Positions 1-5,242 are shown, counted from the stretch's first letter. The stretch: 5,242 bases of DNA from Clostridia bacterium (GCA_017411585.1 JAFQPV010000297.1:1-5242); one strand, 5' to 3'. Program-made: numbers and translations. Notes: generated by a model from the sequence alone, not told the origin.

Positions 1-443
1 ACGGTACCGCCTTTTACAACATGGTCAACTGCGACCCCGAATCCAATACCGCCGAGGAGTTTATCACTGCGCAGCTGTACCTTCTGTTTGCAACGCTGTT
101 TGCCTCTGAAAAGCGCCACGACTATGTGACGATTATTAAAAACTATGTACGCGGTCGCCCGACAATTGACAAAATCACTGTTGACGAGATTCAGCAGTTC
201 CTGAATTTAAACCGCCAATATATGAGTACGATGTTTAAAAAAGCAACCGGTATGTCGATTCAGCAATACATCATCAAGGAGCGTATGGACCGCGCAACAC
301 TTTTGCTTGCGCAAGGCTTTTCCATCACTGAAACAGCAGAACATATCGGCTATGTAAGCATTTATGCATTTTCCAAATGCTTTAAAAAAACCTACGGCAT
401 CAGTCCAAGTGAATATCAAAAAAATAAGAGTCGCAAGGAATAA
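1..443 (+). CDS. AraC-family transcriptional regulator, C-terminal part (5' truncated by window)
   Basis: The reading frame is open from base 3 with no stop, so the true start lies upstream. The ATG at 21 is probably internal: no ribosome binding site precedes it, and the frame continues through it. The visible part (about 146 codons) ends in a complete AraC-type DNA-binding domain. The first helix-turn-helix is in the stretch with ITVDEIQQFLNLNRQYMSTM, followed by FKKATGMSIQQYI. The second contains SITETAEHIGYVSIYAFSKC, then FKKTYGISPSEY, the family's signature ending. The sensor domain is mostly missing, so no ligand can be proposed. The gene converges on the hydrolase gene, and its stop codon sits in the loop of a terminator hairpin. 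It may be a local sugar-responsive activator or belong to a neighbouring locus to the left. Family assignment is firm; target unknown. Confidence 0.93.
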   Translation, partial: GTAFYNMVNCDPESNTAEEFITAQLYLLFATLFASEKRHDYVTIIKNYVRGRPTIDKITVDEIQQFLNLNRQYMSTMFKKATGMSIQQYIIKERMDRATLLLAQGFSITETAEHIGYVSIYAFSKCFKKTYGISPSEYQKNKSRKE

Positions 444-461
444 TACCTGCGACTCCTTATT
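418..461 (-). terminator. Rho-independent terminator of the hydrolase operon, overlapping the end of the AraC gene
   Basis: A hairpin pairs 423-427 with 457-461, 428-434 with 449-455, and 436-438 with 446-448. It has single-base bulges at 435 and 456 and a 7-base loop (439-445). Read on the minus strand it is followed by seven T residues (complement of 418-424), a good intrinsic terminator for the hydrolase gene, whose stop codon is at 463-465. Read on the plus strand the flank is T-rich but interrupted (TTATTCTTATT), so it may also end the AraC transcript less efficiently. The left arm is coding sequence for the last AraC residues and the AraC stop codon lies in the loop. Confidence 0.85.
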
Positions 462-462
462 C

Positions 463-1482
463 TTATTGCATCAATTTATGTACAATCGGCCATGCATCAT
501 CCGGATAGAATTGGTGTCCACCGCTACCCTTAACATGATAGCATAAATCCGGTACACCCGCAGCCGTATAAAGCTGTTTTGTGATTTCAAAGCTTTCCTC
601 TGCAGCGCCAATCGGAAAAATCGGGTCCTTCACACCGGAAACAAGCACAAGCTTGCGCGGTGCGATGAGCCCCGTCATATCGCCCATATTGAAATACTTG
701 CGGATATGCGGGATATAATTGCACGGACAGTGACTCATAGCCATAATGGATGCATCAAAAGTACAAAACGCACAGGACGGCATAGAGATCTTAATTCTTT
801 CATCCATGCATGATGCATAAAACGTTGCTGTACCGCCGCCGGAATTGCCCATGCAGATCAATTCAGAAGTATCAGCAAACGCTTTGAAATGATTTTCCAA
901 AACATCAATCAAGCCGGAAATATCCCAGACACGCTCACCGATTGCTGTTCTTCCAATTAAAAGTGCCGGTGCTGCCGTATTCTCTACCATACCAAGGCAG
1001 GACGGCAGCCCGTTTTCTCCGTGACCGCTTTCACCCATATAACGCTGCTCAAGCGTAATGGCACAAAAGCCCTCCTGCACTGCTCTTATGGCAAAATCTC
1101 TGCCGCCGGCAATGGATTTTGCATCATTTTCATATTTAGGCTCACCTAAAGATATATGCATTCCGGTAGAGTGCCCCTGCAGACAAATCACAGCCGGTGC
1201 AGGTGCCTGCACCTTCTTCGGCACCAGCATACTGCACTGTACAAGATATCCCGGTTCGCTTTCAAAATCGAAATCGATACGCTTATATGCATCCGTTTCC
1301 GCTTCAGACTTTATAATCGGCTTACATTCCCCTTTTTCGAGCGGTAAGCCCAAGAGCTCTTCTAACTTTGTGCGCGCTTTTTTCTGCCAAGCCGCAAAGT
1401 CTTCCTTGCCATCATAGGCAAGTACAGGTTTGATGTTCTTTGCAAGATTGTTTACATGGTTTCTCGCTAAATATTCGCTCAT
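463..1482 (-). CDS. Alpha/beta hydrolase, acetyl xylan esterase / dienelactone hydrolase-like (Abhydrolase_7 type)
   Basis: A 339-residue serine hydrolase, numbered here from the ATG at 1482. The nucleophile elbow GNSGGG (212-217) gives Ser214. The acid is Asp286 in SGVKDPIFP, and the base is His323 in GSGGHQFYPD, so the triad is complete. QGHSTG (102-107) fits the oxyanion-hole strand. HCPCNYIP and GLIAPRKLV before the acid are typical of bacterial hydrolases annotated as acetyl xylan esterase-like or Abhydrolase_7. No signal peptide or membrane segment is seen, so it should act in the cytoplasm on an imported or internal ester; acetylated sugars are a plausible but unproven substrate. It is the second gene of an operon, 11 bases after the CapA-like gene. 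The ATG at 1482 is chosen over a TTG at 1488 because AAGGAG lies 7 bases before the ATG but only 1 base before the TTG. Catalysis likely; substrate unknown. Confidence 0.9.
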   Translation of the reverse strand: MSEYLARNHVNNLAKNIKPVLAYDGKEDFAAWQKKARTKLEELLGLPLEKGECKPIIKSEAETDAYKRIDFDFESEPGYLVQCSMLVPKKVQAPAPAVICLQGHSTGMHISLGEPKYENDAKSIAGGRDFAIRAVQEGFCAITLEQRYMGESGHGENGLPSCLGMVENTAAPALLIGRTAIGERVWDISGLIDVLENHFKAFADTSELICMGNSGGGTATFYASCMDERIKISMPSCAFCTFDASIMAMSHCPCNYIPHIRKYFNMGDMTGLIAPRKLVLVSGVKDPIFPIGAAEESFEITKQLYTAAGVPDLCYHVKGSGGHQFYPDDAWPIVHKLMQ

Positions 1483-1489
1483 TTTCAAT

Positions 1490-1495
1490 CTCCTT
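1490..1495 (-). promoter_or_regulatory. Ribosome binding site AAGGAG that decides the hydrolase start
   Basis: AAGGAG on the minus strand is spaced 7 bases from the ATG at 1482 and 1 base from the in-frame TTG at 1488, favouring the ATG. The site overlaps the TAA stop codon of the upstream CapA-like gene (1494-1496), which suggests translational coupling of the two genes. Confidence 0.85.
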
Positions 1496-2591
1496 ATTTC
1501 TCGTTTGTATGGTTTGCTGTTTTATGTAATTCGCGCCATACGTCCGTATGCGCTTCACAATCCAAAAAATGCCCAAACTGGCGCGTTTCTTCGTACGTTC
1601 TGTTTTCCTTGCCATAATTGCAAATCACCATATCGTATAGTTCACGTTTGGTTTCACAAAACGCGTGCCACCCCTCCTGCCAGGTGCCGTCTAATAGACT
1701 TGCATTTCTTTCATCAAATTCTCGAAGCAATCGTTCCTTTTCTTCGCCTTTTGCAAGCTCGATACCCGCGCCCTTGTTCACAAGTGGCGTAAAAGCAATT
1801 GCATTCGACTTTGTATTATAATGCACTGCCAACGCACTGTTCCAGAACGGCGCTTTCTCCGGCAACATAAAATCAGACTTACAGAAATGGAAGTTACCCT
1901 GACCGTACAAAATATGACCGCACTCAAATGCTTCATAACAGCCGATGCAATGGCTGTGCTGACAAAGCACAACATCTGCGCCGTGTCTTACCATCGCACG
2001 ACAAAGCTTTCTAAGGCGCGGCGACGGATACCGGCATTCCTCCTTGCCACCATGATACATTACAATTACACGGTCACAATTTAATTTTGCTTTTTGAATA
2101 TCCTCCATAGTATCATATTCATCAAAAGGTCTTGAGCCCATACGGTCTTCAAGCGCATAGGAATACTCGTGCTCACACACTGCAACCAGCGCAATTTTCT
2201 CACCGTCTTTTTCAATAATGAAATCTTTTCGTGAATCTTCATAATTGTCGCCAAAGCCGGTATATGCAATCCCTGCCGCACGCAGCGCTTCCATTGTATC
2301 CAAAGCACCTTTTTTGCCAAAGTCAAAAATATGGTTATTGCTCAAGCCGCAGCAATCCACATGCAAATCCTTTAATACCTCAGCGACCGTTTTCGTTGCC
2401 TTCAATGCAGGGCCAAACTTTTCAATAGCTCCATCGTGGTCAGTAAGCGCACATTCCAGATTCACTACCGTATAGTCATTTCCTTCAAACAAACTAAGTG
2501 TATCGTTAAATAACGTCTGCATATCTTTTTGCGCAAACAACGAGTTGCTTGCAATCGTCGGTGATAAATCACCTAATAATAATGTTTTCAT
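1494..2591 (-). CDS. Soluble CapA-family protein (PGA_cap, metallophosphatase-like fold)
   Basis: A 365-residue protein with the ordered motifs of the CapA / poly-gamma-glutamate capsule family, which shares the calcineurin-like metallophosphoesterase fold. These are GD at 7-8, NLE at 44-46, SNNHIFDFG at 84-92, MYHGGKE at 178-184, QHSH at 211-214 and YGQGNFHF at 229-236. Likely metal or active-site residues are Asp8, Glu46, Asn86, His87, His180, His212 and His214. The fold ends near residue 275; a charged, probably helical tail of about 90 residues follows. Capsule CapA proteins are usually membrane-anchored; this one starts directly with the first beta strand and has no signal peptide or membrane segment, and no capB or capC lies nearby, so capsule synthesis is unlikely. 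It is cysteine-rich (15 Cys, including C215 and C218 beside the HSH motif). It heads the operon with the hydrolase. A cytoplasmic phosphoesterase or related hydrolase role is inference. Confidence 0.88.
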   Translation of the reverse strand: MKTLLLGDLSPTIASNSLFAQKDMQTLFNDTLSLFEGNDYTVVNLECALTDHDGAIEKFGPALKATKTVAEVLKDLHVDCCGLSNNHIFDFGKKGALDTMEALRAAGIAYTGFGDNYEDSRKDFIIEKDGEKIALVAVCEHEYSYALEDRMGSRPFDEYDTMEDIQKAKLNCDRVIVMYHGGKEECRYPSPRLRKLCRAMVRHGADVVLCQHSHCIGCYEAFECGHILYGQGNFHFCKSDFMLPEKAPFWNSALAVHYNTKSNAIAFTPLVNKGAGIELAKGEEKERLLREFDERNASLLDGTWQEGWHAFCETKRELYDMVICNYGKENRTYEETRQFGHFLDCEAHTDVWRELHKTANHTNEK

Positions 2592-2599
2592 TCAACATA

Positions 2600-2608
2600 C
2601 CCCCTTTT
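2600..2608 (-). promoter_or_regulatory. Ribosome binding site of the CapA-like gene
   Basis: AAAAGGGGG on the minus strand ends 8 bases before the ATG at 2591. It supports that start codon, which also begins exactly at the first strand of the fold (MKTLLLGD). Confidence 0.75.
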
Positions 2609-2622
2609 ATACAAAATTAATA

Positions 2623-2651
2623 TTGACACATATAAATTTAACCTCTATACT
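2623..2651 (+). promoter_or_regulatory. Sigma-A promoter for the AraC-YhcH operon
   Basis: A perfect -35 box TTGACA at 2623-2628 and a -10 box TATACT at 2646-2651 (5 of 6 consensus bases) are separated by an optimal 17-base spacer. Transcription would start near 2658, leaving a leader of about 77 bases before the ATG at 2736. A TATAAT at 2652-2657 directly follows but would need a 23-base spacer. This is an unusually strong promoter for a regulator gene, which suggests repression or autoregulation. Confidence 0.8.
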
Positions 2652-2652
2652 T

Positions 2653-2680
2653 ATAATAACACAGCAATTCAGAAATGCAA
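2653..2680 (-). promoter_or_regulatory. Candidate leftward promoter for the CapA-hydrolase operon (weak)
   Basis: On the minus strand TTGCAT (2680-2675, 3 of 6 consensus bases) and TATTAT (2658-2653, 5 of 6) are separated by 16 bases, giving a start near 2646 and a leader of about 54 bases. The poor -35 box would fit a promoter that needs an activator. In such AT-rich DNA a chance match is quite possible. Confidence 0.35.
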
Positions 2681-2682
2681 TT
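2664..2682 (+). repeat. Direct repeat GCAATT-N7-GCAATT, possible regulator half-sites
   Basis: GCAATT occurs at 2664-2669 and 2677-2682, a 13-base period. Two further CAATT copies follow at 2703-2707 and 2715-2719 (12-base period). The pair lies just downstream of the predicted rightward start site and overlaps the -35 box of the leftward candidate. AraC proteins commonly bind direct repeats, so these may be operator half-sites, but the motif is short and AT-rich. Confidence 0.35.
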
Positions 2683-2721
2683 AACTATTTTAACGACTTT
2701 TTCAATTTTTTGCACAATTTT

Positions 2722-2731
2722 AAGGTGGTGA
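2722..2731 (+). promoter_or_regulatory. Ribosome binding site of the complete AraC gene
   Basis: AAGGTGGTGA differs by one base from the ideal AAGGAGGTGA and ends 4 bases before the ATG at 2736. It is a very strong site and fixes that start. Confidence 0.85.
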
Positions 2732-2735
2732 GCCA

Positions 2736-3491
2736 ATGAATCCGTATCCGGTTACTGAACTAACGCATTTTTGCAACATTTCAGTGAAAAAATGCACCAA
2801 GATTCCTGAAAACAAAATCAACTATTATGATTTCACGTTTGTATTGGAAGGCAGTATGACCTATATAATCGATGGCAAGCGTATCACCCTCAGCAAAAAC
2901 GATGCAATTTTCCTAAAACCCGGCACGATAAGAGCGCGCGATACCGTTACTTGTCCGGTTGCATTTACAAGCTTCAACTTTCACGCGCAACCTGATGTAA
3001 CATTTCCTTTTGAAAGCTATATGCCGAAATGTATTAATGAAAATATACGTAAGCTCGTGCACGTTTTTCCCGGTGCACATTGTGTCGGTTTTGCACACGC
3101 ACAGGAAAAGTGCACAAATATGCTTAACTATATTCTCTTCGAACTCATGGGCACTGTATCCACAGATACAAACAATGTTCATATTGCGCAGATACTAAAA
3201 ACCATCGACACGCAAATTTTGAATAAGGTAACACTCCATACCATCAGCAAAGACCTATGTTTGTCAAAAGAACACGTTTCTTCCCTATTCAGAAAAGAAA
3301 TGGGCAAAACACTGACAGCATATATAAACGAGCGTAAAATGCTTTTGGCAAGAGACTACATCCTCAGCGGAGAGATGTCGCTTTCAGAAATTTCTGCGCA
3401 TCTCGGCTTTGACAATTATAATTACTTTTCAAGGCTGTTTAAAAAACAGTTTGAAATGACGCCGATGGCGTTTAAACAAAAATGCAAATAA
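2736..3491 (+). CDS. AraC-family transcriptional regulator with N-terminal cupin sensor domain
   Basis: A complete 251-residue cytoplasmic regulator. Residues about 25-85 form a cupin-like sensor: YYDFTFVLEGSMTYIIDGK followed by an LSKNDAIFLKPGT turn, the usual pattern for AraC proteins that sense small molecules such as sugars. Residues about 155-250 form the paired helix-turn-helix domain. The first HTH contains LHTISKDLCLSKEHVSSLFR (167-186), and the second contains LSEISAHLGFDNYNYFSRLF (216-235), ending in the family signature FKKQFEMTPMAF. Length is normal for this two-domain type. It is divergent from the CapA-hydrolase operon, with which it shares a 144-base control region, and is followed after 20 bases by the YhcH-type gene. 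The arrangement suggests that it controls both units, probably in response to a sugar-like ligand; the ligand is unknown. Confidence 0.93.
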   Translation: MNPYPVTELTHFCNISVKKCTKIPENKINYYDFTFVLEGSMTYIIDGKRITLSKNDAIFLKPGTIRARDTVTCPVAFTSFNFHAQPDVTFPFESYMPKCINENIRKLVHVFPGAHCVGFAHAQEKCTNMLNYILFELMGTVSTDTNNVHIAQILKTIDTQILNKVTLHTISKDLCLSKEHVSSLFRKEMGKTLTAYINERKMLLARDYILSGEMSLSEISAHLGFDNYNYFSRLFKKQFEMTPMAFKQKCK

Positions 3492-3497
3492 TATAAG

Positions 3498-3505
3498 AAA
3501 GGTGA
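3498..3505 (+). promoter_or_regulatory. Ribosome binding site of the YhcH-family gene
   Basis: AAAGGTGA ends 6 bases before the ATG at 3512 and lies in the 20-base gap after the AraC stop codon. No separate promoter or terminator fits in this gap, so the two genes are very likely co-transcribed. Confidence 0.75.
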
Positions 3506-3511
3506 TAAAAA

Positions 3512-3961
3512 ATGATTTTTGACACATTAAAAAACAAAGCGCTCTATTACGGTTGCCACAAGGATTTCGAAAAAAGCTTCAATTTTATTGAAAAGGCAAT
3601 CCGCGAAAACTTGCCGCTCGGCAAATATGAAATCGACGGCGAAAACGTGTTTGCAAACATCCAGTCGTATGAACCAACGCCGGATAATGATGTTTACGAA
3701 GGACACAGAAATTATATTGACATTCAGTTCATCGTCTCCGGAAACGAATTCATGGAGTGTGCAGAAATTGACACTTGTACATCCACGAAGCCATATGCAC
3801 CGGACTGCGAATTGTTTAAAGCAAATGGCAATACGGCAAAACTGGAATGCGGCGCAAACACATTTGCAATTTTCTTTCCAAATGACATCCACAAGCCGAG
3901 CAAGATTTTAAACCCAAACGAAGTTGTAAAGAAAATCGTAGTTAAAGTTGCTGTAGAATAA
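3512..3961 (+). CDS. YhcH/YjgK/YiaL family protein (DUF386), probable sugar anomerase
   Basis: A 149-residue single-domain cytoplasmic protein of normal family length. Diagnostic motifs are LPLGKYEIDG (34-43), YEGHRNYIDIQFIVSGNE (62-79) and FFPNDIHKPS (121-130). His65, Asp70, Gln72, Asp125 and His127 are the likely metal- or substrate-binding positions of its cupin-like beta barrel. Family members include E. coli YhcH, linked to sialic acid anomer interconversion, and EbgC, the small subunit of evolved beta-galactosidase. Others occur singly next to sugar genes. Here there is no nanA, nanE, nanK or beta-galactosidase in view, so neither a sialic acid nor a galactoside role is supported. It follows the AraC gene in the same operon, which suggests that it helps supply the sugar anomer used or sensed by the system (inference). 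Family assignment is firm; substrate unknown. Confidence 0.92.
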   Translation: MIFDTLKNKALYYGCHKDFEKSFNFIEKAIRENLPLGKYEIDGENVFANIQSYEPTPDNDVYEGHRNYIDIQFIVSGNEFMECAEIDTCTSTKPYAPDCELFKANGNTAKLECGANTFAIFFPNDIHKPSKILNPNEVVKKIVVKVAVE

Positions 3962-3963
3962 TC

Positions 3964-3992
3964 AAAAGGGTTGTGCATCGCACAACCCTTTT
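3964..3992. terminator. Bidirectional Rho-independent terminator between the YhcH gene and trpB
   Basis: A perfect 13-bp stem, AAAAGGGTTGTGC (3964-3976) paired with GCACAACCCTTTT (3980-3992), closes a 3-base loop (ATC). It starts 2 bases after the YhcH stop codon and ends 4 bases before the trpB stop codon. The terminal A/T pairs provide a T run in either reading direction, so it can end both convergent transcripts. Confidence 0.93.
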
Positions 3993-3996
3993 CATA

Positions 3997-5238
3997 TTAG
4001 ATGCTGTAATCCAATTTAAACTTTTCACCACATCCGTAATTTTCATAAACATAGTCGATATCCTTATCGCCGCGGCCAGACAAGCAAGCCAAAATCGAAC
4101 CGGACTTATGCTCTTTAGCATAGCGGATTGCATAAGCAACTGCGTGAGCAGACTCAATCGCCGGAATGATACCCTCATATCTGGAAAGCAGGAAGAATGC
4201 TTCCATCGCTTCCTCATCCGAAACCGTCTCATAATGCACGCGACCTAAATCACGCAGATGTGCGTGCTCCGGACCTACACCCGGATAGTCGAGACCGCTT
4301 GCAATAGAATACACCGGCAACGGCTCGCCGTTTTCATCCTGCAAAACATATGTATCAAATCCGTGAATTCTACCCTTTGTACCAAAACGCATTGTCGCTG
4401 CATGGTCACCGACATTTTCACCGCGACCGAGCGGCTCAACGCCGTAAATCTCAACAGGATCTGCTAAGAAAGGTGTAAACATACCAAGGGAGTTCGAACC
4501 ACCGCCAACGCAAGCTGTAATCGCATCCGGCATAATGCCCGTCATCTCAAGGAACTGCTCACGCGCTTCAATACCGATAACAGACTGGAAATCTCTTACC
4601 ATCTTCGGGAACGGGTGCGGACCGAGCGCTGAGCCGATGCAGTAAACCGCATCCTTATACTCCTTCAAGTATGCTTCAAATGCAGCATCGCAAGCTTCCT
4701 TCAAAGTCTTAAGACCGGCAGATACCGGAACAACATTTGCGCCAAGCATCTTCATACGAATTACATTCGGGTGCTGCTTTGCAATATCCACTTCACCCAT
4801 ATAAACGTCGCATTCCATACCAAAGTATGCTGCCGCAGTTGCAATTGCAACACCGTGCTGACCGGCACCGGTTTCTGCAATCAGCTTTTTCTTGCCCATA
4901 TACTTTGCCAAAAGACCTTCACCCATACAGTGATTCAGCTTGTGCGCACCGGTATGATTCAAGTCCTCGCGCTTTAAATAAATCTGACAGTTACCAAAAA
5001 TCTTAGAAAGACGTTCGCAATGATAAACCGGTGTCGGTCTACCCTGAAATTCTTTACGAATTCTGCGAAGCTCGTTAATAAACTGTGCAGAATGACAGAT
5101 GGCTTCATAAGCATCATCTGCTTCCTTAAAAGCAGCTGTTAATTCCGGCGACATATAAGAACCGCCGTAATTACCAAAATAGCCTTCCTCATTCGGATAT
5201 TCCTTCAAATAATTTTCAAAATCTCTATATTTATTCAT
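3997..5238 (-). CDS. trpB: Tryptophan synthase beta chain (divergent, possibly stand-alone type)
   Basis: A 413-residue PLP enzyme that joins indole and L-serine to make L-tryptophan. Landmarks are YFGNYGGSYMSPEL near the N terminus, the PLP lysine Lys100 in HTGAHKLNH, the catalytic Glu122 in AETGAGQHGVA, the phosphate-binding GGGSN at 245-249, GLDYPGVGPEHA (315-326), and LSGRGDKD (386-393) with Ser387 facing the pyridine nitrogen. The 22-residue Lys-to-Glu spacing matches the Salmonella enzyme (K87/E109). It is TrpB1-like but differs from classical TrpB1: HKLNH replaces the usual HKINN, YSIASGLDYPG replaces HSISAGLDYPG, and GVEPLGRGENVGDHAATMRF is atypical. About 13 extra residues precede the core. 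No trpA follows; the gene ends at a terminator. The ATG lies 4 bases from the window edge, so the ribosome binding site and any upstream trp genes are out of view. Activity is likely; partnership with TrpA is uncertain. Confidence 0.93.
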   Translation of the reverse strand: MNKYRDFENYLKEYPNEEGYFGNYGGSYMSPELTAAFKEADDAYEAICHSAQFINELRRIRKEFQGRPTPVYHCERLSKIFGNCQIYLKREDLNHTGAHKLNHCMGEGLLAKYMGKKKLIAETGAGQHGVAIATAAAYFGMECDVYMGEVDIAKQHPNVIRMKMLGANVVPVSAGLKTLKEACDAAFEAYLKEYKDAVYCIGSALGPHPFPKMVRDFQSVIGIEAREQFLEMTGIMPDAITACVGGGSNSLGMFTPFLADPVEIYGVEPLGRGENVGDHAATMRFGTKGRIHGFDTYVLQDENGEPLPVYSIASGLDYPGVGPEHAHLRDLGRVHYETVSDEEAMEAFFLLSRYEGIIPAIESAHAVAYAIRYAKEHKSGSILACLSGRGDKDIDYVYENYGCGEKFKLDYSI

Positions 5239-5242
5239 ATCT

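Larger units (their letters stand above)
2592..2735. promoter_or_regulatory. Divergent control region between the CapA-hydrolase operon and the AraC-YhcH operon
   Basis: This 144-base AT-rich gap is the only space for the promoters of both flanking operons. It holds a strong rightward promoter, a weaker overlapping leftward candidate, and four CAATT elements (starting at 2665, 2678, 2703 and 2715). AraC-family proteins often control a divergent neighbour and themselves from such a region, so the regulator encoded at 2736 is the likely binder (inference). Confidence 0.7.

Noticed and set aside
1483..1488. TTG at 1488 as start of the hydrolase gene, giving 341 residues
   Set aside because: The AAGGAG site would be only 1 base away; the ATG at 1482 has a 7-base spacing and is a better initiation codon.
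1430..1792. 120-codon plus-strand frame opposite the hydrolase/CapA junction
   Set aside because: It is antisense to two well-supported genes and their operon junction; no domain or ribosome binding site supports it.
1494..2591. Capsule (poly-gamma-glutamate) biosynthesis role from the CapA family name
   Set aside because: No membrane anchor, signal peptide or capB/capC partner is present; the fold assignment holds but the pathway does not.
2633..2640. Palindrome TAAATTTA in the promoter spacer as an operator
   Set aside because: It is only 8 bases, all A/T, in AT-rich DNA, so it is easily expected by chance.
2652..2657. Perfect TATAAT as the -10 box of the rightward promoter
   Set aside because: It lies 23 bases from the TTGACA box, too far; TATACT at 2646 has the optimal 17-base spacing.
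3527..3892. 121-codon open frame on the minus strand within the YhcH gene
   Set aside because: It is antisense to a gene with clear family motifs, and its translation is rich in Cys and Phe with no recognisable domain. It looks like a shadow frame.
3512..3961. Sialic acid catabolism (nan) locus based on the YhcH homologue
   Set aside because: No nanA, nanE, nanK or sialic acid transporter gene is visible, and the family occurs in many other sugar contexts.
3942..4232. 96-codon minus-strand frame spanning the terminator and the end of trpB
   Set aside because: It is an alternate frame of trpB that runs through the perfect terminator stem, and its composition is not protein-like.

Overview
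The window looks like part of a chromosome from a low-to-moderate GC Firmicute, most likely a gut-type clostridium (Ruminococcaceae/Oscillospiraceae or Lachnospiraceae-like). The basis is strong AGGTGG/AAGGAG ribosome binding sites, a near-consensus sigma-A promoter, hairpin-plus-T-tract terminators, AT-rich intergenic DNA, and a gene mix of AraC regulators, an acetyl-xylan-esterase-like hydrolase, a CapA-fold protein and a YhcH-type sugar protein. The taxonomic placement is inference; no marker gene is present. No RNA genes, mobile elements, CRISPR arrays or pseudogenes were seen.

Layout. (1) Positions 1-443 (+): the 3' part of an AraC-family regulator, cut by the window edge. It converges on the next operon with only 19 bases between the two stop codons, and a hairpin terminator overlaps its last codons. 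(2) Positions 463-2591 (-): a two-gene operon, a soluble CapA-fold (metallophosphatase-like) protein followed after 11 bases by an alpha/beta hydrolase with an intact Ser-Asp-His triad. (3) Positions 2592-2735: a 144-base divergent regulatory region with a TTGACA-17-TATACT promoter reading right, a weaker overlapping candidate reading left, and a set of CAATT repeats. (4) Positions 2736-3961 (+): a complete cupin-type AraC regulator and, 20 bases downstream, a YhcH/YjgK/YiaL-family protein (sugar anomerase-like), ending in a perfect 13-bp bidirectional terminator. (5) Positions 3997-5238 (-): a full-length tryptophan synthase beta chain of a divergent subtype with no trpA downstream.

How they may work together. 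The divergent CapA-hydrolase and AraC-YhcH units share one short control region, so the complete AraC protein is the natural candidate regulator of both. The products (an esterase-like hydrolase, a phosphoesterase-fold protein and a sugar-anomer-handling protein) suggest intracellular processing of a substituted sugar or glycoconjugate. The substrate cannot be read from sequence. trpB belongs to a separate, convergent transcript and is probably functionally unrelated.
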